The position numbers and the translations under genes were made by a program. 64,000 nucleotides of DNA. It comes from Pycnococcus provasolii (lineage: Eukaryota > Chlorophyta > Pseudoscourfieldiophyceae > Pseudoscourfieldiales). This document shows, piece after piece, positions 1 to 8,280 of the stretch. The stretch is taken from NCBI GenBank assembly GCA_049487715.1, contig CP150549.1:558001-622000 (forward strand), given 5' to 3'. The notes beneath the pieces are model-generated. The model was not told where the DNA came from and ran no database searches. It worked only from the letters and a program-made list of their open reading frames with translations. The first letter of the stretch is position 1; each line of letters opens with the position of its first letter.

Positions 1-898
1 CCTCCTGCTCCCTGAGCATCGCTGCAGCGTCATAGGACTCCCTCGTTGCGGGACTGCCATCTGCTTCTGAAGTCGACGTTGTTATTGCGTGCAGCATTTG
101 CAAGTCTTGCATGCTCTGGCGCAAGTCTTCGTCGCGTGCAGCTGCAGCCTCGGCGAGTCTACGTTCGTACACTGACTCGCCGCCGTCGCCGTCGTCGTCG
201 TCTACGTTAGGTGCAGGAGCCAGGGCCGCGTGCGTCGATTGCGCCGTCGTCGGTTCTTGTTCCACGGCAGAGACTATGGACGCGAGTTTCTTTTCTCTCT
301 CGTCGCGCACGACGGAGCGTCTTTCCTCTCGGTCACGTTCGAGGCTACGGAGAGACGCGCGCGCCTTTGCAAAGTCAAACTCCGCGTCGTTTGCCTCAAG
401 CTGCGGTGCACCCAGCGCCTGCACCGCCCAGCTTTCAAACTCATGTATGTCGTTCGTCGACGACGACGCTTCTTCTGCTTCTTCTCCGTCCGCGGAATGT
501 GTCTGGTATGTGTGTTTGTCGTCGTCGTTCTGCCGTTCCGTCGTGAGTGCCTCGTGCCGCGACATCAGGTGTCTTTCTCTCTCCTCGAATAGTTTGCTGA
601 GTTCTTGTCTGGCTTCGTCTCTTTGTGTGTCGTCGTCGTCATCTGCGTCGTCGTCGTCAGCGAGGAGTTCCTGGAGCGTCGTCGCACCTCCTTGAGCGGC
701 ATACGGCGCGAGCTTGAGCGGTGACCGCGCGCTGATTGACTCGTCATCATCCGTTGCGAAGCCTGGGGAGAAGGTTGCATCGAGCGAAGAAGAGGGCAAC
801 TCCACAACGTCGTCTTCTTCTTCGTCGTCAAGGTTCACCGCCGCGAGTTCGCGCTCAAGCTCGGCCGCGACGTCGAAGTCGAAGTGCGGCGACGCCAT
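1..898 (-). CDS. Acidic, low-complexity protein, 3' end outside the window
   Basis: The minus frame is open from an ATG at 898 to the window edge, about 299 codons with no stop, so the C-terminus is missing. The start is MASPHFDFDVAAELERELAAV. The protein has several aspartate/glutamate runs, such as the one near residues 80-92, and charged helical stretches rich in E, R and K that could form short coiled coils near residues 95-115 and 185-210. I see no enzyme motif, signal peptide or membrane segment and do not recognise a family. The continuous frame and alternating acidic and helical segments support a real gene. A shadow frame on the opposite strand is serine-rich and was discarded. Confidence 0.6.
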   Translation of the reverse strand, partial: MASPHFDFDVAAELERELAAVNLDDEEEDDVVELPSSSLDATFSPGFATDDDESISARSPLKLAPYAAQGGATTLQELLADDDDADDDDDTQRDEARQELSKLFEERERHLMSRHEALTTERQNDDDKHTYQTHSADGEEAEEASSSTNDIHEFESWAVQALGAPQLEANDAEFDFAKARASLRSLERDREERRSVVRDEREKKLASIVSAVEQEPTTAQSTHAALAPAPNVDDDDGDGGESVYERRLAEAAAARDEDLRQSMQDLQMLHAITTSTSEADGSPATRESYDAAAMLREQE

Positions 899-1164
899 GC
901 TTGGGAAAAAAATTGGGGAAAAAAATGGCGACAAAGGCGCGGCCTCTCAATCAGGGGTTGGGTTGGCCTGGAACTGGACCATGTTGGCGAAGGGCATGAT
1001 GGCATGATGGCATGATGGCCCACTCTGCCATTGGACTGGTCACTCACTGGTCATCTCTCATCAGTTAAAAAAAATCAGGTGCTTTGATGTTGGCCATGCT
1101 GCTCGAACTGGCGACTGGCAAACCTAACTGGCAAGCTCGCTCATGCACTCATGGGCCGGCCTTG

Positions 1165-1576
1165 CCTGGACCACCACCTGGCCTTGACCACCTTAACTGG
1201 TCTTAACTTGTCCACCTGGCCTTGACTTGAGTACTTGACCACCTTAACTGGCCTTAACTTGACCACCACCTGGCCTTGACCACCTTAACTGGTCTTAACT
1301 TGTCCACCTGGCCTTGACTTGAGTACTTGACCACCTTAACTGGCCTTAACTTGACCACCTGGCCTTGACTTGACCACCTTAACTGGTCTTAACTTGACCA
1401 CCTGGCCTTGACTTGAGTACTTGACCACCTTAACTGGTCTTGACTTGACCACCTTAACTGGTCTTAACTTGACCACCTGGCCTTGACTTGAGTACTTGAC
1501 CACCTTAACTGGTCTTGACTTGACCACCTTAACTGGTCTTAACTTGACCACCTGGCCTTAACTTGACCACCTTAAT
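1165..1576. repeat. Minisatellite, about 50-bp units built on CTTGACCACCTTAACTGG
   Basis: Tandem, imperfect units combine the phrases cttgaccacc, ttaactggtc, ttaacttgacc and cctggccttgacttgagta. The order of phrases varies slightly between units, as expected from unequal exchange or slippage. The minus strand has a spurious open frame through it only because units keep frame. No gene is supported here. Confidence 0.9.
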
Positions 1577-1704
1577 GGTGAGTCGGTGACAGGAACTTCA
1601 TTCAGGGACTCAGGTTTGGTTTCCCAGACACCACGCACCAGAGCCCAGAGGGGGGGGGGTTCGTCCACTTCGTCGTCGTCGTCGTTTTCCAAGTTCCACC
1701 ACGT

Positions 1705-1878
1705 GCGATTTGGTCCAGCGATTTGGTCCAGCGACTAGGTCCAGCGATTAGGTCCAGCGATTAGATCCAGCGATTTGGTCCAGCGATTTGGTCCAGCGAT
1801 TTGGTCCAGCGATTTGGTCCAGCGATTTGGTCCAGCGATTTGGTCCAGCGATTTGGTCCAGCGATTTGGTCCAGCGAT
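1705..1878. repeat. 13-bp tandem repeat gcgatttggtcca, about 13 copies
   Basis: The unit gcgatttggtcca is repeated head to tail about 13 times. A few copies are variant (gactaggtcca, gattaggtcca, gattagatcca). The array produces long open frames in several phases because 13 is not divisible by 3, so those frames are artefacts. It ends about 230 bp before the likely ERO1 start. Confidence 0.95.
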
Positions 1879-2110
1879 TCCCCCTCGGGGAAGGTGCGTT
1901 AACTATTTTAGGTTCTATCTGTCGAATTCTGTTTCTCCCCCCCCCTGGTCCAGGTCCCCTTTGGGGTGCGTCACACCTTCCCCTTCGAATATTCCCCAAC
2001 GTTGGCAAAGAACAATCCATCTCGGAGCACATTTCCACGCCATGTTGGGACCCGTGTCGTCCCGTCTTCTCAAGGGTCATGTTTCTTGGCGTTGCATATC
2101 CTCAAGGGTC

Positions 2111-3838
2111 ATGTTCATGAGAATTCTTTTCTCCTCGTCTTTGGTCATGTGCTTGTTATGTCACAGTTACGGGTCACAGTCACAATCACAGTCTTCTTTC
2201 TATGCGAGCTCATGCTCTTCGAATATCCAACTTCGTGCCAGTGGCGATGATGATGGTGGTGGTGCACCGGCGGGAAGCTTGCGTGCGGCGTCGTCATCGT
2301 CGTCAACGGCGGCGTCACCATCGGCGTCATCGTCGTCACTGTCATCACCGTCGTCAAACGAGCGCGAGGTGTTCGAAGTGTGCACGCTCGATGGACCCAT
2401 CGAAGACTGCAACTGCGGATACGGGGAGGCGGATCGCGTCAACGCAGAGCACGTCCACGCACTCGTGCACGACCTCGTGCAACTCCCGTTCTTCGCGTAC
2501 TTCCGCGCGCACCTGCACTGCGACTGCCCGCTGTGGGACGACGACGGCACGTGCAATAATCGCAACTGCGGGGTTGACACGTGCCCCGCCGCCGAGGTGC
2601 CAGCGACGCACAGGTGCCACAGCCGACCACCAACGTTCCCTCACGACGACGCGTCGACGTGGAACGACGCAGACGTTGACACGCGATGGGGAAGCGACGC
2701 GTCGTCGTCCAAGCCAAACGAGCATCTCGCGGCGAACGTCGTTCCGTTCGCAGGCTGGGACGACGAGGCTGACAACCCGTGGACGTGGGACGACGAGGCG
2801 GCGGACGATTCGCCCGGATGGGCGTACGTTGACCTGCGGCGCAACCCGGAGCGATTCACGGGCTATGGTGGTGAGCACGCCAACAAAATCTGGCGTGCCA
2901 TCTACACCCAGCCGTGTTTTGCACACCTGAATGAGGAGGAGTCGGCGCTGACTGATAAGGGAAACGTCACCTGCGACCGCGCGTCGAGAGGTCGACGCAT
3001 TCTCTACCGCCTCATCAGCGGCATGCACGCGTCGATCACCGCTCACATCTCGAGAGAATATCCCATGGATATTGAGCGCAGCGAGGACTGCGTGTGGGGT
3101 CCCAACCTCGCGCACTTCCATGCCACGCTGGGACAGGACACCGTCGAGCACTCGAATCGCCTGTCGAACCTGTACTTCACTTACCTATTTGTGCTGCGCG
3201 CTGTCACGAAGGCGTGCTCGTTCCTGAAGGCGGCTGACTACGAAACTGGCAACGCGGTGCCCGACGCTCGCACGGCGGAGCTGATGTCGTCTCTGTGCGA
3301 CGACGAGCGGCTCGAGGAGCTGACGTGTGCCCGTCCATTTGACGAGGCGAGCGTGTTCCTCGTTCGCGCGGCGACGGACGGCAGCGCGACGGACGGCGAC
3401 GACGACGTGGCGAATGCTCAGAGCAAGCTTGAGCTTGAGTTGATGCGCCACTTCCAATCCATCTCTGCGGTGATGAGCTGCGTGGGATGCGAGAAGTGCC
3501 GCCTATGGGGAAAGCTCCAGACACTCGGTCTAGCGACAGCGCTGAAAATCCTGTTCCACGACGTTGCGGCAATCTCCTCCGATCGTCCCGATTCCGTCGC
3601 ATTTCCCAAGCTCGCGCGCAACGAGGTTGTGGCGCTGGTCAACTTGCTGAGCAAGCTGTCAACGTCCGTGCATACGGTTCGCGAGATGCGCCGGCAGCTG
3701 ATGCACGACTTTGTGAATGGCAGCGGCGCGTTCAGCTTGGACGTCGTGGGCGAGACGAAGGTGCCTGGTGGAGAGTTTTTGGAAGCTGTCGGTGGTGGCG
3801 GTGGTGGCCGTGGCGGTAGTCTCCCTGCGTGGGTGTAA
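2111..3838 (+). CDS. ERO1: ERO1, endoplasmic reticulum thiol oxidase
   Basis: ERO1 is an FAD flavoprotein in the ER lumen. It oxidises protein disulfide isomerase and passes electrons to oxygen, driving disulfide formation. The protein is 575 residues from the ATG at 2111, chosen because it gives a hydrophobic signal peptide (MFMRILFSSSLVMCLLCHSYG). In-frame upstream ATGs fall in the 13-bp repeat. Family landmarks are in order: a cysteine-rich N-terminus with CTLDGPIEDCNC near residue 90; the shuttle pair CNNRNC near 147-152; the FAD-region motif GYGGEHANKIW near 250; and the active-site CxxCxxC with flanks CVGCEKCRLWGKLQ at 457-470. An acidic, serine-rich insert (about 45-90) and a glycine-rich tail are local features. 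The family assignment is firm; the exact start is inferred. Confidence 0.93.
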   Translation: MFMRILFSSSLVMCLLCHSYGSQSQSQSSFYASSCSSNIQLRASGDDDGGGAPAGSLRAASSSSSTAASPSASSSSLSSPSSNEREVFEVCTLDGPIEDCNCGYGEADRVNAEHVHALVHDLVQLPFFAYFRAHLHCDCPLWDDDGTCNNRNCGVDTCPAAEVPATHRCHSRPPTFPHDDASTWNDADVDTRWGSDASSSKPNEHLAANVVPFAGWDDEADNPWTWDDEAADDSPGWAYVDLRRNPERFTGYGGEHANKIWRAIYTQPCFAHLNEEESALTDKGNVTCDRASRGRRILYRLISGMHASITAHISREYPMDIERSEDCVWGPNLAHFHATLGQDTVEHSNRLSNLYFTYLFVLRAVTKACSFLKAADYETGNAVPDARTAELMSSLCDDERLEELTCARPFDEASVFLVRAATDGSATDGDDDVANAQSKLELELMRHFQSISAVMSCVGCEKCRLWGKLQTLGLATALKILFHDVAAISSDRPDSVAFPKLARNEVVALVNLLSKLSTSVHTVREMRRQLMHDFVNGSGAFSLDVVGETKVPGGEFLEAVGGGGGGRGGSLPAWV

Positions 3839-4459
3839 TACTAAAAGTTCCTGTTGTATTCTACCACACCATACATGCTTACTACATACTACTGTGATCC
3901 AGCACAGTGCTGTACGTGACTCCGCGATCTATAGTTCTTAGGGGATTCGCACACATTGCCCCTGTGTCTTTCTGCTTCGAGCAAGTCAAGAAGAGAGAGC
4001 TGATTTCTCTCTCACCCTGGTTTGTTTTAGACTATTGAATTCGAGTTAGGGGTTAAGACAAGTGTCGGAACCCGGCAAACGTCCGAGAAAATGACGACCG
4101 AATTATCAATTATGTCTTATAGGAATTGGGAGACGTGGGAGAAGTTTCTGCTGGAGCTAGTTAGGTGTTGAACCCATCCGTACGAGATCCATCCATGGCT
4201 CGAGCGACGAGGATGTCCATCTGCTAGCAACCAATGTGCGTAAATAAGTTATTGAAAACATTTTTAAATGATTGCAACAAAAACATAACGAAAAGAAAAA
4301 GAAGAAGAAGAAGAATATGAGAACATCTACATTGATTATTCAGCAACAACTAAGTTTTTGCGACAAACCGCCAGTTGTTTCAAACTCTCTCTCTATAAAA
4401 GTAGATTCTGGACGGCGAATTGCGCCGCGCCGCCGCGCCGCTCTACTATTATTATGTTA
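3839..4459. other. Convergent intergenic region, no gene seen
   Basis: About 620 bp lie between two genes that converge on it, ERO1 (+) and the secreted protein (-). It is AT-richer than the genes, contains an A/G-rich run near 4290-4315, and presumably carries both 3' untranslated regions. No credible coding frame, RNA gene or terminal repeat was seen. Confidence 0.6.
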
Positions 4460-6478
4460 TTATGGCGCGTCACAAGGCTCCGTCCCGTCGCCCTTGAGGA
4501 GCTTCATGTCCAAGCCCTCGCCGGCGGGGCACATGGTGACCGTCACATAGCCGCCCTCGATGGGGAAGCCTCCCGGGCAGTAGCCCGCGAATCCTTCGGG
4601 CCCCGGGCGCGAAGAAACGTCCGCGCCGCCCCAGCACTCAAAGGTGGCCGACGAGTCCAGGGTGTATGTCATGGGCGTTGATTTCCAGTCCTCGCGGTAG
4701 CCGAAGCCGACGGATGGGGGGCTCTTCCACCACTTGCCGCCCTTGCACATCAAGGTGTTTTCCGACGCGTACTTGGCGTAGCTGTTGAACACGGGTGCCT
4801 TGACGGGCGTGCACGGAGCGTCTTGCTTGCCATCCGGGCACACCGCAGGTGTGATGACGCACGATTGATTCACTGTGGGACACTTGCTGGGGTCCGGGTC
4901 CATCCTCTGGCCAGGGTTGCCTGGGCATGCCGGGTAGCACGTCTTTTGCAAAAATCCGGGGTCTAATGCGTAAGGTGCGAGAGACGCGCAGTCCGACGTC
5001 TTGAATTGTGTGCGCGCGCGAGAGGTCGCCTTAGAGCCGCCCACCTGGTCGCAGGCGAGCTTCCCTTCCGCGCTCCAGAAGGCGACGTCGAGGTTGAGGT
5101 CTGTGAACCCCTTCTGCGCGATGAAGTTTGAAGGGATTACCTGGGGCCACCAGAAGAAGGGGTCGTCAGAAGAGGGTGCACGAATCAGGTTGTCCGCGGG
5201 CGGCTCACTCGGGTTCATCTCGAGCACGACCGCCTCTTCGGCGATGGGGGGGAGGTCGTTCCCTGCCGTGGTTATGAAGCTGAAGGTGAACCGCGCTTCC
5301 AGCGCCGGCACAAAGCCGCCGCCGGGCTCGAACTTCACCTCGGTCGCGCGTCCCACCACATAGGCACTGATGCCCGACTCAGTCTGACCCCAGAGCTTCA
5401 CGTCCTTGCCGCACTTGTTCGTCATCGTCACATGTGAAGGTTTCCACTGGCAGCACCAATAGCCGTTAGACGGATTGATCTGCTGCCCTTGGGTGGTGTT
5501 GACCGGCGGACAGCACGCGTACTTTGGGGTGTTTGGCCAGCCAACCATGCATTCGCTCGTGCGCGCGCACGCAGGCAACGTAGACGTCGCACCGAGGAGG
5601 TTCGTCGGCTTGTCCTTCTTCTTCTTCTTCCTGTCCTTTTTCGTCTTCTTCTTTCCACACACTTTCGGCGCTTTGATGAAAACGTCGAACGTCCAACCTA
5701 ACCCTATGAAAACGTCGATTTTGCTGTTTGCGGTGCAGATGTCCATCACCGGAGTCATCGTGAGCTGACGCAGGATAACTTTCTGTAGTGCTGCGTTGTT
5801 GTTGATTGTTATTTTTCCGCTAATGCTTTTGAGCTTGGGCACGTTGACCTTCTTAAGGAAGGCATTGCCCGAAGGAACCTTCGGCTTGGTAGGATCAACT
5901 GGTGCATTCCCGCCAATGACAAAGTCGACTGTTCTCGTCAGCTTGGGCGCGTTCACAATCTTGATGATGGGATTGCTTTTGACGAAGAAGCCGGTAACAA
6001 CCGGCGGAGACAATCCTTCTGTTCCAGTCGTTTCCAACCTTGGTATCTGAAGTTTCGTGAGAAACTTGTTGAATTGGATAGAGAATCTGCCGTGAGCAGT
6101 CTTCAGCTTTCGAAAGGCGATGCGCTTCAAGTTTGGTAATTTGGCGTTCTCGAATAGTTTGTCAGCGGGTGCGCCAGGGTTCGGTGGCAGATCAAACCTC
6201 ACATCACCACCAACGGAAGTGAGACACTTGTAGATGACTCTCAGGACAAGCTTAGGATTTGGAACATCATCCGCCACTGCCATCGCGCCGACAAAATCCG
6301 AATTGGTTCCAGGTTCACCATTTTCTTCAGTGAGGCAGCTTATGTACGTCCCGGTCGTCTCGATGAAGACGGAAGCATCAGTTCCATCGCATTTGCACAT
6401 CCGCCGAGCGACGACAAAGTTCGCGTGCTGCACGACGGCGACGACGACGAGAGATGAGAGAACCACCAGCAGCATCAT
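4460..6478 (-). CDS. Secreted cysteine-rich protein, family not recognised
   Basis: The protein has 672 residues with a clear signal peptide (MMLLVVLSSLVVVAVVQHANF). Residues about 60-265 have alternating short hydrophobic strands of the kind FIETTG, LPNLKRIAF and ITINNNAALQKV. These resemble solenoid receptor-L or leucine-rich-type repeats. A lysine-rich hinge (KKKTKKDRKKKKKDK) follows near 280. The C-terminal half is rich in cysteine, tryptophan and proline (for example CMVGWPNTPKYACCPP and NGYWCCQW) and looks extracellular and disulfide-bonded. I do not recognise the C-terminal domain. The inferred role is at the cell surface or in the matrix. It diverges from the kinase gene across a 335-bp spacer. 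Confidence 0.8.
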   Translation of the reverse strand: MMLLVVLSSLVVVAVVQHANFVVARRMCKCDGTDASVFIETTGTYISCLTEENGEPGTNSDFVGAMAVADDVPNPKLVLRVIYKCLTSVGGDVRFDLPPNPGAPADKLFENAKLPNLKRIAFRKLKTAHGRFSIQFNKFLTKLQIPRLETTGTEGLSPPVVTGFFVKSNPIIKIVNAPKLTRTVDFVIGGNAPVDPTKPKVPSGNAFLKKVNVPKLKSISGKITINNNAALQKVILRQLTMTPVMDICTANSKIDVFIGLGWTFDVFIKAPKVCGKKKTKKDRKKKKKDKPTNLLGATSTLPACARTSECMVGWPNTPKYACCPPVNTTQGQQINPSNGYWCCQWKPSHVTMTNKCGKDVKLWGQTESGISAYVVGRATEVKFEPGGGFVPALEARFTFSFITTAGNDLPPIAEEAVVLEMNPSEPPADNLIRAPSSDDPFFWWPQVIPSNFIAQKGFTDLNLDVAFWSAEGKLACDQVGGSKATSRARTQFKTSDCASLAPYALDPGFLQKTCYPACPGNPGQRMDPDPSKCPTVNQSCVITPAVCPDGKQDAPCTPVKAPVFNSYAKYASENTLMCKGGKWWKSPPSVGFGYREDWKSTPMTYTLDSSATFECWGGADVSSRPGPEGFAGYCPGGFPIEGGYVTVTMCPAGEGLDMKLLKGDGTEPCDAP

Positions 6479-6813
6479 CGCGAATTACTAATGACGACGA
6501 GTATTGACGAGGACGACGAGGAGTTAGTCTATGAGTCAAGGGACGTACGCCATCAGTCCTGAAGCGTAATTTGGTTGCCCGGCGGGCGGAAGGGCGGAGG
6601 CAGAAAGTATGTGATCCGTCCACCACGGCCATTTTATATTAAGACGTGACGGCGGAGAGTACGGACGGAGTACTTCCATCCAGTTGGGGTTTGAGGGAGG
6701 GAGGGGAGAGTTAGTTCGGGGTTAGTTGGCGCGTTCTCGTTCCATCTCGCCTCCTCCCCCTCCCCCTCTGCCATTTATTTTCTTGGGTTCGGTCAAAGGA
6801 GGAGGGAGAAAGA
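6479..6813. promoter_or_regulatory. Likely bidirectional promoter
   Basis: This 335-bp stretch separates two divergent starts, the secreted protein (-) and the kinase (+). It includes a pyrimidine-rich run (tcgcctcctccccctcccc, about 6747-6765) just upstream of the kinase ATG. No coding frame is supported. A shared promoter is inferred from geometry only. Confidence 0.4.
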
Positions 6814-8148
6814 ATGGCGGATTCCTCCGCCGAGTCCGCCGAGCCTCCGCTGGGCCTGTCCGCGCTGAAGCTGGCGCTGGCGCTGCTCGACCAAGCCTCC
6901 ACGTACGCGCCGTCGTGGGCGTACCCGCCTCCTCCCTCCTCTTCCAATCAAGTCGACGCCGTTCCCGCGCTCAAGTCCGTGTGGTCCTCGCTGAAGTGGC
7001 TCGGACAAGAAGCGACGCAGGCCGCTCTAGGCGGACTCGAGGGCACGACCGCCGCGTTTGAATTTCAGAATGTGCGAGTGAGAATACGAAAGAAAGTTGC
7101 GGAGGGTGGGTACGGAGAAGTCTACAAAGTGGCGGAAGTGGAAGGCCGACGAAGAAAGCTCGCACTGAAGCTGTGCCGAGCCGTCAAGGGACAGCACAAC
7201 GAAGAGTCCGCAATCACGGAGATGAAAATGCTGCAGAGATTCGTTCACGCGTCCAACGTCGTCACGCTCGTCGCGGCGGGTGTGAGACCCGCAGACGCCA
7301 CGGACGCCGTCGCCAACACGGTCTCGGGCCTGGACGGAGAACACGGCGCCGATGACGTGAAGTTGCCCAACCGAAGAGAGTATCTTATGCTCCTCGAGTG
7401 GTGTGGACGCGGCACGCTGGCAGACGCCGCGGTACGTGGTTGGGAGAAGCGACACGCTGACCCCACCCCAAAGCACCGCGAACTGCTCATTCTGACCTGC
7501 TTCGGCGGGCTGTGCCAAGGCCTGGCTTTGCTCCACGCGTGGAAGCCTGCACCTATCGCGCACCGCGACTTGAAGAACGAGAACGTTCTGCTCGGCAACG
7601 AGAATGTGTGGAAGCTGTGTGACTTCGGCTCAGCCTCCACGGAGGTGATAAAACCTCCGGCGGAAGGACCGCTCGCGCCGTACATTGCACGTGTGGAGGA
7701 GGAGGCGCAGCGGTACACGTCAGCGGCAGTTCGCGCCCCCGAGCAGTGCGACGCGTACCGTCGCGAGGTAATTGATGAGCGAGTCGACATCTGGGCGCTC
7801 GGCGTTTGCCTGTGGGAGCTCATGTACGGCGCCAAGCCATTTGGCGACGGCTCCAATCCGCTCGCCATCTTGAATCGCAGCTTGAAAGAACCGGCGGATT
7901 CGCCGAAGTATTCAGACGGCATTAAGGCGCTGGTTTCCGACCTGCTGAGTGATAAGCCAGAGGATAGACCAAAGATGGATACCGTGTGCACGCGCGTGGA
8001 GAAGCTCGTGCGTAAGGCTGGCGACTTGGAATGCTGCGACGATGTTGTGGAAGAAGAGGAGAAGGAAGGTGGCGGTGATGTCGTCGCAGCGGGCTGTGTA
8101 ACCCCAGGGTCCGGCTTCGCGGACTTTGCCAACTTTGATGGCATGTGA
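6814..8148 (+). CDS. NAK-family (AAK1/GAK/Ark1-like) serine/threonine kinase
   Basis: The protein has 444 residues and the ATG sits in a good context (aagaATGgcg). The kinase domain spans about residues 85-385. It has a glycine loop EGGYGEVYK near 97, the ATP lysine in LALKLCR near 119, the catalytic loop HRDLKNEN near 250, the DFGSAS motif near 270, and AAVRAPEQ in place of APE. The HRDLKNENVLL loop and the RAPEQ segment are typical of the NAK family, which phosphorylates clathrin adaptors and controls endocytosis and actin patches in yeast, animals and plants. All catalytic residues are present. The C-terminus is a short acidic tail with no adaptor-binding NPF or DPF cluster seen, so the endocytic role is a family-level inference. 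Confidence 0.85.
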   Translation: MADSSAESAEPPLGLSALKLALALLDQASTYAPSWAYPPPPSSSNQVDAVPALKSVWSSLKWLGQEATQAALGGLEGTTAAFEFQNVRVRIRKKVAEGGYGEVYKVAEVEGRRRKLALKLCRAVKGQHNEESAITEMKMLQRFVHASNVVTLVAAGVRPADATDAVANTVSGLDGEHGADDVKLPNRREYLMLLEWCGRGTLADAAVRGWEKRHADPTPKHRELLILTCFGGLCQGLALLHAWKPAPIAHRDLKNENVLLGNENVWKLCDFGSASTEVIKPPAEGPLAPYIARVEEEAQRYTSAAVRAPEQCDAYRREVIDERVDIWALGVCLWELMYGAKPFGDGSNPLAILNRSLKEPADSPKYSDGIKALVSDLLSDKPEDRPKMDTVCTRVEKLVRKAGDLECCDDVVEEEEKEGGGDVVAAGCVTPGSGFADFANFDGM

Positions 8149-8280
8149 AATACATTCGTAAATTCAATTTTCCAAAAAGAACGAGAAGGAGAATGAGAAG
8201 AAGTAACTTAACTTATTACATTACAACTTAACTTATACATATATGAAAAAAAAATGCTTATAAGTACGATGCGTAATTGC

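Noticed and set aside
1336-1551. Minus-strand frame with repeated VVKLRPVKVVKSRP
   Set aside because: Pure translation of the minisatellite.
1775-2110. Upstream extension of the ERO1 reading frame
   Set aside because: It translates the 13-bp repeat array and has no conserved residues; the signal peptide begins at 2111.
2202-2930. Long arginine-rich frames opposite or offset to ERO1 and similar frames elsewhere
   Set aside because: Shadows of the GC-rich coding frames on the other phases or strand.
4040-4060. ttaggggttaag near 4046, resembling the end of the copia LTR
   Set aside because: Only about 12 matching bases and no TG...CA partner, so it is not a solo LTR.
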